Shown here: one piece after another, positions 45,901 through 55,166 of the stretch | How the letters are laid out: the number at the start of each line of letters is the position of its first letter | Position numbering within the stretch: position 1 is the stretch's first letter | Origin: Sarcocystis neurona | Lineage: Eukaryota; Apicomplexa; Conoidasida; Eucoccidiorida; Sarcocystidae | DNA: 64,000 nucleotides | Direction: 5' to 3' | Assembly (NCBI GenBank): GCA_000727475.1 | Contig: KL647295.1 | Location: forward strand, 4,044,073-4,108,072 | Position numbers and translations under genes: made by a program | Notes under the pieces: generated by a model | Database searches by the model: none | The model's input: the letters and a program-made list of their open reading frames with translations, nothing else | Told to the model about the DNA's origin: nothing

Positions 45901-48900
45901 GCACCCCGAAGAAACGGAGAACTGCAGCAGCGGCAGCAAGAGCCGCAGCAGCTGCCGCAGCGCTGCCCGCATCTGCACGCCCACCAGCCGCATCCGCAGC
46001 GGCATGTGTGTGGCAGCGACCCGCAGCTGCGCCTGATGAGGCAGCAGCCACTTGCTGAGACGCAGCAGCAATACGAGAGAGAACAGCAGCAAATGGAACC
46101 GGAGTTCGACAGACAGCAGCAGCTGCAGCTGCAGTACGACAGACAGGAGCCGCAGCACCTGCAGCTGCAGTACGACAGAGAGCAGTCGCAGCAGATGCAG
46201 CTCCAGTACGAAAGGCAGCAGCTGCAGCAGGCGCCGCCCCAGCAGACACTGCCTCAGCAGATGCTGTCTCAGCAAATGCAGCAGCAACAGACGGTGTCGC
46301 AGCAGCACCACCAGCACCACCATCCGCAGGAACCGTTCTGTTTCTGTCACCGTCCCTACGAGACGCAGCAAATCCATAGACAGCAGCAACAACCTCCACT
46401 CCACATGCGACCACAGCAGCCGGGACTTCCTCCTACAGCGCCGCACACCGAGCAGCAGCAGCACGCTGAGCCGCCGCAGCAGCAGCAGCACTACCACCAC
46501 CACCACCAGGGCGTAGTGCGACTGCAGGAGATGGGAGAGCCGAGATCACCGTTCTGCGGAAGAACCGCCGCGCATGCGGCACACTGCTGCCTTCCTGGTG
46601 CAGCAGCACACGCTACCTCAGACACACGGCAGGGGGGGGGCAGTGCTGCAGCTGCTGCTGGCTGTCCACCGATGCTCGAACCGCCTGCGGCGCGTGGAGG
46701 CGGCACAGCCTCTGCTGCTGCTTCCTCGGCGCCTCGCAGACCCGCTCCAAGATACCCTGCAGATGTTGCTGCTGGCCGAACAACGGGCGCCGCAGCAGAA
46801 ACAGATGCTTTTCCGCGTCGCAGGAATTCTGCTCCGCTGCCGGCTCACTGCTGTCGGCAGCGTCCCTTGTCTCCTGACGACTGCTTTGTGGTGATAGAGG
46901 AAGACGAGGACGACGATGAGCCTTGGGCTCTGCGAGCCGCGGCAGCAGCCGCCAGAGAACGAATGCGCGCTGCCAGTCAAGCGCTAGCAGCAGCCAGAGA
47001 GCGCCACCGGGCAGGAGGTGTTGCCGCAGCGGCAGCAGCGGCAGCCAGAGAACGGCTTCGCCTCGGTCAAGGATTAGCAGCAGCAGCGCCCAGAGAACGA
47101 CTGCATACAGGTGACGGAGCAGCAGCGGGCAGAGCACGACCGCGTGCAGATGGACCAGGAGCAGCAGCCAGAGACCGACTCCATGCCGGTGACGTAGCAG
47201 GAGGAGCAGCCAGAGAACAACATGCTGGTGAAGCAGGAGGAGAAGCAGCCAGAGAACGACTCCATGCTGGTGAAGCAGCAGGAGGGGCAGCCAGAGAACG
47301 ACTCCATGCTGGTCAAGCAGCAGGAGGGGCAGCCAGAGAACGACTCCACGCTGGTCAAGCAGCAGGAGGGGCAGCCAGAGAACGACGCCACGCTGGTCAG
47401 GCAGCAGGAGGGGCAGCCAGAGAACGACTCCACACCGGTGAAGGAGGAGGAGCAGCCAGAGAACGACAACACGCCGGTGAAGGAGGAACAGGAGCAGCGG
47501 GGCAGCACACACCGAAGAGACGTAGAATACCCAAGGTTTTCATCCCCCCTCCCGACGTGGTGGAAGGAGATGCCGCAGACAGCGGCAGCAGCAGCAGCCG
47601 CAGAATCGAAGCTTTTCCTGTTCGGCGAGATTCTTCATTCGATCCTCTTGCTGCCCGTCCAGCTGCTCGCGCAGAGCGCCAGCCCCTTACAGCTGCTGCC
47701 GCTGCTGAACGCCGTGCCTCTGCTGCTGCTGCAGAGAGAGCTGCTGCTGCTGCTGAACGCCGTGCCTCTGCTGCTGCTGCAGAGAGAGCTGCCGCTGCTG
47801 CTGAACGCCGTGCCTCTGCTGCTGCTGCAGAGAGAGCTGCCGCTGCTGCTGAACGCCGTGCCTCTGCTGCTGCTGCAGAGAGAGCTGCTGCTGCTGCTGG
47901 AGGAGGAGAACGCAGGACAGCTGCTGCTGGGGCTGCGGGTCGCACCGAACCGTTGACTGCGGCTGCTGCTGCCGACCGTACTCCTGCTGCCGCTGCTCTT
48001 GCGAGACGACGAGCTGCTGCTGGTGGGGGGGTGGAGCGCCGAAGCGTTGCTGCGGCTCCTGTTGCGCAGCGGGGGGCTGCTGCTGGTCTTTCTGGTGCGG
48101 CTGCTCCTAGAAGCTCTGCCGCTGCTGCAGGTGGTGGTGGCACAGGAGAGGGCAGGAGACGGAGAGGCATCCCTGCAGCAGCGAGAGCAGCAGATGGCGT
48201 TGCCTGGACGGATAACGAAAGCGCCGACACCGAATACGAAGAACCCACAGAAGAAGAAGAAGACAGCCGGCCAGAAGAAACGGACCGGCGACGCAGCCAC
48301 GGCAGGGCAAGGCCGAAGGAGCAGCCACGCGGCGCTGCTGCACGCGGAAGAAGAAGAGGAGGTGCTGCCGCTGCTGCTGCCTCTTCCAGCGGGCGAAGAC
48401 GCTAGGCGGGGACCCTGCCGCGGGAGAACACCCGCAGCGGCAGGACATATAATAGCAGCAGCCGCAGCAAGAGAAACGTGGGTCTCGCGAGCTGCCACAG
48501 AGGGAGAAACAAGAAAAGGGGGAGGCGGCACGACACAGCCGAGCGCTAAAAACGCTGCAAAGGCAGCACACAAAAAAAATTTGCTGTGGACAGCACGACT
48601 GATACCGGAGAATTTCGTAGATACACATACTTACCCAGAAAAACAATTCTGTACACACTTACACTTGCACCATACACATACGTTTCTGTGTGTATATACT
48701 AATCGCACACACACAGACACACACACACACACACACATGTACATGGCCGTCTCACCAACGCGACCACCGCATGTGTGTGTATCTTCTGGCTACAGACACA
48801 ACTCCGTCGTATGCAGAGCTTGCTCTGGATTTATGTATTATACATATGTATAGGTCTTTCTCTCTATTATATATATATATATCCATCTTTGCACAGGAAC

Positions 48901-49194
48901 GACGTTCAGCAATTTCATTGATGTGATTTGCAGCACTCTGCAGAACAACAGGCAGGCAAGAAAGGCAGTGGAAGAGCAGGCGCCAACCGGTAAGGTGTAG
49001 TCGTCAGCAGGTGATGTTCTCGTATATTTGAGTCCGGCGTGCTGCGGTATAGAGAGGCGAAAGGAGGGGAAGAGGCAGTGGCTTGCTGCAGAAGAGGAGG
49101 TCGTGGGCTGAAGGAAGGAGGAGAACTTTGGTTTTCAGCAGAGTGCGAAGTGCTGTCTGAGGAAAACCCCAGCAGCGGTGGTGTGGCGTATTAA
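30768..49194 (+). CDS. unidentified multi-exon protein with ubiquitin-like-looking N-terminus (14-exon model)
   Basis: The product is not recognised. Fourteen candidate exons, each bounded by AG and GT, join with matching phases throughout. They total 5,700 coding bases including the stop, or 1,899 residues. After an Ala-rich leader, MLRLRIRCAPLNPIITISPQ then TYAELRRKIAEATEL resembles the first strands and helix of a ubiquitin-like fold. Exons 6-11 encode ordinary-complexity, probably helical sequence, for example VFWNVARHFNGDFAACFSQV and MGGVTHAIARTLRRCSQRLF. Exon 11 adds a Leu-rich stretch. Exon 12 (4.3 kb) is low-complexity: acidic and coiled-coil-like first, then Ala-rich, Gln/His-rich, 14- and 16-residue tandem repeats, and a basic end. 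Two short exons close the frame. A UBL-bearing scaffold is one possibility, but no family signature was confirmed. Several donors (exons 7, 10, 12) are weak, so individual junctions may be wrong. Confidence 0.55.
32790..32840 (+). CDS. unidentified gene, exon 2
   Basis: The acceptor is GCACCACAG after a T/C/G-rich tract and the donor is CAGTC/GTAAGT. The frame reads IAEATELDYLADDEQFS, extending the helix begun in exon 1 (AELRRK). An alternative donor at 32866 (CGCAG/GTGACG) would add about eight residues in another phase. An overlapping frame from 32826 is discussed under rejected items. Confidence 0.55.
33798..34215. repeat. about 53-bp tandem repeat carrying splice-site consensus in most units
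   Basis: About eight head-to-tail units of 51-55 bp, with the (C/T)TGCAGGT anchor at 33831, 33885, 33936, 33989, 34042, 34096 and 34149, plus a degenerate copy (CTGAAGAT) at 34204. Most units read TGCAGTGTACTTACACCTCA, then GAAGCGAGCTGCTGCAG, then GTGAGTCA or a variant. Each therefore pairs acceptor-like (TGCAG, CCTCAG) and donor-like (CAG/GTGAGT, CAG/GTAAGT) sequences. It lies in the proposed intron 2 of the unidentified gene. Confidence 0.9.
35557..35615 (+). CDS. unidentified gene, exon 3
   Basis: The acceptor is CTTCACAG (phase 1 in) and the donor is CTTCG/GTACAA (phase 0 out). The frame reads CRLEDEFPSAALVIHSLPS. An alternative donor at 35645 extends the frame with VQIYTYMVQR. The exon stands between long TA tracts and is the only ordinary-complexity segment nearby. 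Confidence 0.5.
35645..35765. repeat. TA-rich microsatellite tracts
   Basis: Two long TATATA runs (about 35648-35670 and 35742-35761) plus shorter ones lie directly after exon 3. They are typical of the introns of this gene. Further tracts are at 31012-31031, 32140-32152, 33600-33613 and 42617-42632. Confidence 0.85.
36902..36980 (+). CDS. unidentified gene, exon 4
   Basis: The acceptor is TTCGGCAG (phase 0) and the donor is CTACG/GTAAGG (phase 1). The frame reads TDRSSCNSAAEASIRKAFSL and ends LHQRY plus one base. The frame is also open upstream from 36815, so an earlier acceptor (CTACAG at 36839) is possible in another phase. Confidence 0.5.
37427..37444 (+). CDS. unidentified gene, exon 5 (18-nt microexon)
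   Basis: The acceptor is TTTTATTGCAG and the donor GTGCAG/GTACAT, 18 bases apart, phase 1 to phase 1. It gives ESWLGA across the junctions. If it is not a microexon, the same frame runs on to GTYPTIGDFEEEEMFCQRGR before a stop, and a different frame (SRGWVQVHIPRLG onward) is open to 37620. The microexon reading was chosen because only it leads to the next acceptor in phase. Confidence 0.35.
39363..39512 (+). CDS. unidentified gene, exon 6
   Basis: The acceptor is GCTGCGTTTCAG and the donor TATATAG/GTAATA, phase 1 to phase 1. The frame reads ETTADERWGAVQGKRFTITE and HFTVEYVAAVAGRREVNRTE. It is flanked upstream by CTG/TTG repeat (38930-39350) that is open by composition. This is one of the clearest exons of the gene. 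Confidence 0.65.
   Translation, partial: KRRRQTSGGAPFRGSASRSRKGNQRQVTSPWSTLLRLLGAGRSTARRRI
39971..40110. repeat. 20-23-bp tandem repeat ending at a splice acceptor
   Basis: Seven units of (G)GTCTTCCGGTGTA followed by TGGGCA or CATACA begin at about 39971, 39991, 40011, 40034, 40057, 40077 and 40098. The last unit ends GTGTAG instead of GTGTAT or GTGTAC, and this TAG is the proposed acceptor of the next exon. Confidence 0.9.
40111..40284 (+). CDS. unidentified gene, exon 7
   Basis: Phase 1 in, phase 1 out. The frame reads WEADAAAYLHDFWAARRKRA and MQDLLRFDFCVFLCQDMRGA, of normal complexity and probably helical. The frame is open to 40520, but only the weak donor CATCTCT/GTGTCT at 40285 matches exon 8; another match is GTAAAA at 40196. 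Confidence 0.55.
40451..40560 (+). CDS. unidentified gene, exon 8
   Basis: The acceptor is ACTTTTTGCAG (strong) and the donor CCGATG/GTGAGC (strong). The frame reads LPKRVVEQVIATVWGSGVER then DINNLRPYYMAHAQPM. Phase 1 in, phase 0 out. Confidence 0.7.
41741..41857 (+). CDS. unidentified gene, exon 9
   Basis: The acceptor is GTGGTGCAG after a CTG/T tract and the donor CAGAAG/GTACGT, phase 0 to phase 0, 39 codons. The frame reads VFWNVARHFNGDFAACFSQV then MPPRDVQDLLDRKKELSQK. It is the most protein-like segment of the gene and the best query for a homology search. Confidence 0.75.
42745..42837 (+). CDS. unidentified gene, exon 10
   Basis: The acceptor is CGAGGCAG, phase 0. The frame reads MGGVTHAIARTLRRCSQRLF then SAEGQLMEAAK, an amphipathic helix. 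The frame stops at 42867. The only in-phase donor found is GCGAAA/GTCTTA, which is weak. Confidence 0.5.
42977..43157 (+). CDS. unidentified gene, exon 11
   Basis: The acceptor is ACACAG, phase 0, and the donor TGTCT/GTGAGG, phase 1. The frame reads EAEVYVRRYLALLLLLLLQL, then QQQEVFENSGLEFQTNLRG. The Leu run comes from CTG repeat and may be a repeat product rather than a membrane segment. A second frame from 42954 (RLCVKEHRKQKS) is also open, so the choice rests on phase. Confidence 0.45.
43640..43920. repeat. 63-72-bp tandem repeat with GTGTAGCTACAC palindrome
   Basis: Four units contain GGGGTGTAGCTACACTGGAA, TGTTTCTTCTCTGCTGCGTG and a TG-rich tail, with GGGTGTAGCTACAC centres at about 43685, 43757 (one change), 43821 and 43884. 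Spacing is 72, 64 and 63 bp. The minus strand reads as a repeated peptide containing GVATPQKTP, which is judged fortuitous. The array ends about 140 bases before exon 12. Confidence 0.9.
44063..48361 (+). CDS. unidentified gene, exon 12 (long low-complexity exon)
   Basis: The acceptor is CATTTTTTGTAG, phase 1. It opens RGRAVWRVYVQAKENKRQAE and a Lys/Arg/Glu-rich, coiled-coil-like segment. Acidic Glu/Asp runs follow to about 44760. Then come an Ala/Pro-rich region (44820-45880), a Gln/His-rich region (45920-46510), VVIEEDEDDDEPW at about 46890, 14-residue repeats (AARERLHAGEAAGG type), KRRRIPKVFIPPPDVV (about 47510-47560), 16-residue Ala-rich repeats, and a basic/acidic end. The frame stops at 48405; the proposed donor is GAG/GTGCTG at 48362, in the phase the next exon needs. 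If it is not used, the protein ends at 48405 with SSSGRRR. Confidence 0.65.
47205..47480 (+). repeat. 42-bp coding minisatellite (14 residues)
   Basis: About six units of GCAGCCAGAGAACGACTCCA-type sequence followed by (T/C)GCTGGTGAAGCAGCAGGAGG occur in exon 12 and read AARERLHAGEAAGG or AARERLHAGQAAGG. Looser upstream copies from about 46940 (AARERMRAASQALA) show the same Ala-Arg-Glu-Arg core. The period is a multiple of three and preserves the frame. Confidence 0.9.
47700..47895 (+). repeat. 48-bp coding minisatellite (16 residues)
   Basis: Four nearly identical units of GAACGCCGTGCCTCTGCTGC, then TGCTGCAGAGAGAGCTGCTG or a variant, read ERRASAAAAERAAAAA in the exon 12 frame. They follow the 42-bp array after a spacer of ordinary complexity. 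The low divergence suggests recent or ongoing expansion. Confidence 0.9.
48897..48989 (+). CDS. unidentified gene, exon 13
   Basis: The acceptor is CATCTTTGCACAG (strong) and the donor CAACCG/GTAAGG (strong), phase 1 to phase 1. The frame reads TTFSNFIDVICSTLQNNRQA then RKAVEEQAPT, clearly not repeat-derived. It is separated from exon 12 by CA and TA microsatellites. Confidence 0.7.
49139..49194 (+). CDS. unidentified gene, exon 14 (terminal)
   Basis: The acceptor is TTTGGTTTTCAG, phase 1. The frame reads ECEVLSEENPSSGGVAY and stops with TAA at 49192-49194. A different frame from the same acceptor stays open to 49390 (ending ETRLKEREG) but does not match the phase of exon 13. Confidence 0.55.
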
Positions 49195-50439
49195 CTTGTC
49201 ACTATTGCGTAACGTTCGCGCCGTCGTCCTCCCGTTGCGAGGCATCCCGAGAAGAAGCAGAATTGCCATTAGGAGGCGGAGGAGGAGCGAGAGACACGAA
49301 AGTGTGGAAGAGAAAAAGGAAGCGAGGACGACGGAGAGGAGACCTGTGGTGGAAGAGGAAGAAACCCGGTTGAAAGAGAGAGAGGGATAAGAAAAAAAAA
49401 GTGACGCACAGACAGAAACGTGCGAAGAAGAATCTGAGACACAACGGAACTCTTCGCGCATCGCAGACTTTTGAATAAGAAACATACCACGGAGAAACTG
49501 GAGCTGAAACTCGGCAGTGGAACAAGAGACACGCGCGGTAGCGCAGACGCACACGTACGTGTTCACGAGTGTGTGTATCCATCCATAGGCGTATCTGTAT
49601 TGCGAGCTCGTACCCACGTACGCATATGGAATAAACATATTTATAATGTCGGCTTAGATGCACATGAACGTCGACACTTGCAGGATTGTGTGTCGTGTGT
49701 GATATCTCGCGTATCCAGAACCGTAGACTTTCATGGGAGGAGTCGCACACTACATTTGCTACTGTAGCCGATGAGGATACGGGTGTGAAGACTGGCATAC
49801 AGATGATGTAGACCGCGAAGTACGAAGACGCCACTCAGCTAAACATCCGTCTAAACTCAGGTGTACTGATCCGAATACCACGAAAGTGTTATTAAACACA
49901 TGGCTTTTTCGCTATTTACCTGTGTGTTTGCATGTGCGTGTGGCGGCGTGTTGTCCACTAGAATACACTGAAACACATGTTTTCTTTCTATGCACGCCGC
50001 ATTTTCGAATGAAAAGATGGGTTTGAGTCGCGGAAGTGAGGGTCGAGTTCGTTGCCACAACGTTCGGTAGCAGGACTTCTCTGGAGGCTAGAACTTCTAG
50101 TGTGGAGGTGCAGCAGCGTCCGCGGAGCAAAAAGAAGGCCCCGTTGAGTTCAGGCTGTATCGGCAGCTCTTTTCGTCTGCGTTTTGCCCTCGCCGCGGCT
50201 ATCACAGCAACGTTTTGATACCTGAAAATGCGACTTGTCTACTGTTGGTCGCCACTAGGAAGGAGGCACATACGATAAGTCGCGCCACCTGCGGGCCGCA
50301 TCATCCCGAACAAGCTCATACGTGGTCATTCAAGTATGTGTGTAATGTGTGTAGGTATATGGGAACGCTGGGTCGTGTGTAGATGGATTTGCGTACTTTT
50401 TATTCTTCACATGTGTGTGTGTACGTACAGGGTAGTATC

Positions 50440-50940
50440 GTGGAGGCGCAGATTTATGAGTGTGGTGTCAGTACATACGCGAATGTCCGTACGTATGCGT
50501 GTGTCTTTCTTACCGTGGAGGCGTAGGTTTACATGAGTGGTGTCCATACGCGTATGCGTATGTCTTTCTTATCGTGGAGGCGTAGGTTTACATGAGTGGT
50601 GCCCATACGCATATGCGTGTGTCTTTCTTACCGTGGAGGCGTAGATTGAAATGAGTGGTGTCAGTACGCATGCGTATGTCGGTGTCAGTACGTATGGGTA
50701 TGTCTTACCGTGGAGGCGTAGATTTACGAGTGGTGTCCATACGTATGCGCTTGTCTTTCTTACCGTGGAGGCGTAGATCTACATGGGTGGTGTCAGTACG
50801 TATGCGTAGGTTTTTCTTACCGTGAAGGCGTAGGTTTACACGAGTGGTGTCCACACGTATGCGCGTGTCCTTCGTACCGTGGAGGCGTAGATCTACATGG
50901 GTGGTGTCAGTACGTATGCGTATGTCATTATATTGCAAGT
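50440..50940. repeat. 57-59-bp tandem repeat
   Basis: Units contain TTACCGTGGAGGCGTAG(A/G)T, TTACATGAGTGGTGTCCA and TACGTATGCGTATGTCTTTC. The TGGAGGCG anchor falls at 50516, 50575, 50634, 50711, 50766, 50823 (one change) and 50880, with a partial unit before. One interval has an 18-bp internal duplication. The 57-bp spacing of the last units leaves a minus-strand frame open with a 19-residue repeat (THVDLRLHGKKD core). No start context or homology was seen. Confidence 0.9.
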
Positions 50941-51822
50941 CCCCGTACGTGTATCTCAGTTGCTCCACAGGAGGTTCGTGTATGAATATCTGGAGAATGA
51001 TGGAATTGTCGTGTGTCGTATCTAGGGCGTACAGGAAAATTATACAGAATAGCAGAAACGTACACGGATATGGAGGGAGTCGCATACTAGATGTGCTAGT
51101 GGAGCTGATATTGGCATCTAAAGATTCGCGTATAGGTCGTATAGACTGTGAATTATCAAATACGTATGATAGTCGGGCCATACGTACGATTTTTCAGTTT
51201 TCTTCTTCGTGCTATTCTCGCGAAGTTTCGAAGTGCTGAATATTCGTTGTTGGGAGAGCTTACAATGTGTTGTGTCTCCTGTCAGCTGGTTATCCCGCGT
51301 ACATGGCTACAGAACGGTATGTGCAGCGAGGTTATGACACAGTGAAAAGAGTGGCATCCGTACACACCCGGTCGCGTGCAGATGATGCTCAGTGCGGCCA
51401 CTGCGTTCCGAAAGTAAAGCACACCGCCGCACTCTTCAATAGCTAGTCACCTGCGGTTGAATCATACTATTCGCAGACGACGGTATCGAACGATGCTGCG
51501 AGAAGGCAGCCTGTGGTGCCGGCGGCCATACAGCGAAAAGCATCGGAAAGTCTTGCTCGAAAAGCATCTGAAAGTATCTCTCAGTTGCGCATGGTGGTTG
51601 TGTTTGTTACTTCAATTTCGACACATGTGTTTACTCGCGTATCGTCATTATCGTGTACATCAATATTATATGCTGTAGGACACATGATCGGTTTGCATCT
51701 CAATGTCCTCGAAGTGTGCCGTGTCCATAACAAGTGTGGTTAACTGCCGTTTCACACTGTCCTACGGTATGTGCAGTGTCTTTACGGTTATACACATCAG
51801 TAACGCAAGGCGTAATTGGGCA

Positions 51823-52008
51823 GACGATCTGCGCACTGGGTGGTTTGCAGGATTGCCGAACAAACATAATTATAAACCCATGAAAGACCTCCTTCTGAAG
51901 TCCGCGTGATACGGAGACGATGTGCGTACTGCGTGGCTCGCAGAATTGCCGGACAAACATAATTTTGTACACCCATGAGGGACTTCCTTCTGGAACTTGC
52001 ATAATTGG
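51823..52008. repeat. 93-bp tandem duplication
   Basis: GACGATCTGCGCACTGGGTG at 51823 and GACGATGTGCGTACTGCGTG at 51916 start two copies. Both continue with GCAG(G/A)ATTGCCG(A/G)ACAAACAT and CCCATGA(A/G)(A/G)GAC(C/T)TCCTTCTG. The copies differ at roughly one base in six. Confidence 0.85.
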
Positions 52009-55000
52009 AGAGAAATTACAAAGAAATAAAAGGAAGAAACGACGCATAAACGCCTCCACTACGTACACGTGCAGACGATGAGCTGCAGACATGTACGTGC
52101 CCGTACGTTTACTCAGGTAGTCGTGTGTATGAAGCACGCCAAGTTGAAGTCAGATCTTCAGTGCCTTGTCAGATACGACGTGTCGCAACCCGTCGTACGC
52201 AGCAACGGTTACTCGCCATTGAAAATGCCGCTTCCGAGTACGAGCGATATGGGCACCTCCTACTGTCGCGACCTATACGCGCGGTTACAAGTGGTGTCGC
52301 CTGTAACAGTGTTAATGTTGCGAGTGTAGGCCAAGGTCGATCGCATGTGCATACGTTTAGATTAGTCACACGCACACCCGCTGTCCAGTTCTGACAAAGT
52401 GGTACGTTAGCGTTTTAACTGAACACTGCAATTTCTGAGTAAGAGCACGTACCTTCTAGACGAATTGCAGTCGGGGGCGGGACCTGTGAAATCCATCTTG
52501 AAGTTGACATGTTGTTTTGCGGTTCGTTTCGAAATGGTGGCTCACCGCTAGACTATCGCTAAGCATAATCGTTGTCAGGGTAGCTTAGTGATGACGCATA
52601 AAGGCGTCCGTCTGCTTCTCAGTGGGGAAACCATCTGTGGTTAGAAATGTGGGTCGTTCTGCAGTCAGCGACGGCGCTGAAAAGATTCCATGATCCCCAT
52701 CAACTCTGTAGTACTTTCACCACATACATGTCGGTGAAAACACCACAACTCCTCACTCCGCTCTGTGTCCCTCCTTCGACTAACCCCGCCAAGAGCTTCT
52801 TCTTATTCAGTTCGCCGATGAAGGGGCCCCTCACGTAAAGAATGTAAGGAAATATGCACGCCAGCAAATTACAGGCACGCACATGACCTGCTGCGTCATG
52901 ATCCCTGATGAGTAAGGGCACGAGAGCATAGAAATGGTCTCCTAAGCACAAACTGAGCTGTTCTTCTCTAGCTTATCTGGACAACTTCCCAGTAGTCGGC
53001 GAAAACCTACAGCCACCCGACACAACATGAATAAACCTGGTACACACAGACACCCATATATTTATGTATGTGTGCACGATTGAGCACACATACTATACGC
53101 AGAGGAATTCCTTTGCACGAAATCTATGATACGAACGTGTCTGTACGACACACGATTTGTAAAATGGTGTCTGGCACTTCGCCGCATGGAACGACGAGAC
53201 ATGCGAACACAACAAGGAAAGGTTTCACTGTTCGGATCAACATGGCACCAGTGTTTGGGATATCAAGTGAGATAAGTAAACCACGAGGATTACACAATCG
53301 TAATTGATATGCGTAGGTGGCGTGTAGTACTTGAAGCCTAAAACATAAAATAAATTTTCCTTTGCCTGACTGTTCGACTCGGACGGGAAAGGCTCTTATA
53401 TAGACGTTATGCCTGTCCAACGTAGTATCACGCAACACTTCTACGCGGCCGCCCTTACGACCATGTTGCAGATTCTGAGATACACGTGAAACAACGATAG
53501 CCATGCAGATCTGGACACAGGTACCGCCGTGGGTGCAGTGCTGGAAGATTCGGTGGTAGCAGCTCACATCGGCTTGCCTAAGCGTCCTGACTAAAGCCTA
53601 ATGCACGTTTACGCGTTAAAACTTGAAATTCCAGATGTGAAATAGCCCTTTTCTCCCGGAAAATTGGTCGGCATCAGCGTGAACTGCGACCGCTCGTGTA
53701 ACACGACGAGCAAGGGTGGTAGCACTGTAAACGGCGCTGTACAGTGCCAGGTGTTCGACATCACGGTGGCGCGATGCTCACTCAACAAAATGAAATATCC
53801 CGTATTAGTCGCCATATGAATGGTGTAACATGAGCCACAACGCGGGTCCCCACCGGACAAGGAAGAGAAGTGTCAGCAGCTTCCATAGTACACTTCGTTG
53901 CTAGGCAGCCCCTGGAGGCGCGCCGCTCCGCCTCCCGTAGATCTACAGCGTTATTTCTATATCCCGCAAACCCGTGACTTTTCCCTCGTATCAGCGCATT
54001 TTCCCAACATCCTTGACCACCTTGAGACGTTCAACGGCTCACAGTTGAAACCTTCTATTTTGTGCATGCGTATCACCTCGTTATATGATGCTTAACAAGG
54101 GGTGCCCTGTCGAGAACCGGCACGCTTCAGATGCGTGCGGACGCCACACACGTGTCTTTTCTCCATTTCGGCGTATCTTTCACGTTTGCCCCTGCTTCTG
54201 AGATCTACGGTGACTTGACTCGGTGGAGCTCTGATGCGCGAACGACTTTTAGATCTCGTGGCTTGGCTGTACGAACTACTTTAAGACGCAACCTGCAGTT
54301 CGCGTTTGAAAGTTAACAACAAAATCGGTGCATTCGCCTTTTTTCTCTCGAACTGCAGTCAGCAAAAAAGAAATTGTTTCGTACGCTTCGGCAGAAGGAC
54401 TTTAACTGCAGGAACGACGGGCAAAAGGTTTATAGTCGGAGCGATTAGGAGTTCTGTTGCGGCGCGCGAAACGCTAGGAAGTCGGATGACGGCACGTCGA
54501 CGTTACCTCCAGTTCGACGCGCACACGAACGATAAAAGGTGAAGGGATCGGGGTGCAGCTAGCGAGCCACATCCGTGCAACGGCATTTCAAAGCTCTCTC
54601 CAACGACAGAGGAATACTCTCAAGTGAAACAAATTAAGTGAGCCTACGCTATTACTGACACGAATTAACCGTGGGTTGTCAAATGCTTTTTTCTCAGCAC
54701 GTGAAAGGACCTGCACACCAAATTTTATGAAATTTCAACATTTTTTTAGGACTGCTATTTGAAGTCAAGAAGACAACCCAGTGGAAGCTCAATGGAATGC
54801 GTGAGCACGCAGGAAACACTCCTACATCGATTAGCCCTCCGCTGTGGTCGCCTGCTGTCGCTAAGTTTCCCTGCTACTGACCAACGATTTCGCGCATTCG
54901 TGTACCAAATACTGACCGGGAACATTCTTAAGCAGCCTGATGCTTATTAAACGGAGTTTAAAATGTCTGCTGCACCCCTTCAACGGATAGCTCCTGGATC

Positions 55001-55140
55001 TGACAGTGTGGCCGCGGCTGGGCATTTTGTTGGCACACTTCAAGCTGCTGCAGTTTTCTTGCAAATATCTCGGACATATCTTCCCCTCTTCTGCAGAAGG
55101 GTTGCGTTCAACGTTGTGCCGGCGGTGAAAAACCTGTTTC

Positions 55141-55166
55141 CACTCCACATGCTTGCATGTGGAGTG
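55141..55166. repeat. 26-bp palindrome (12-bp arms, TT centre)
   Basis: CACTCCACATGC, then TT, then GCATGTGGAGTG forms a perfect inverted repeat with a two-base centre. Nothing in the flanks extends it. It could be a hairpin or a dimeric protein-binding site; there is no gene within about 900 bases. Confidence 0.9.

Noticed and set aside
47397..48573. Minus-strand frames of 283-312 codons opposite exon 12
   Set aside because: They are antisense shadows of the 48-bp coding minisatellite and Ala-rich sequence.
49139..49390. Longer frame from the exon 14 acceptor ending ETRLKEREG
   Set aside because: It looks coding-like but requires phase 0, whereas exon 13 ends in phase 1. Kept only as an alternative ending.
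53124..53567. Minus-strand open frame of 147 codons
   Set aside because: It has no recognisable motif, no splice partners and a length attainable by chance in balanced-composition DNA.
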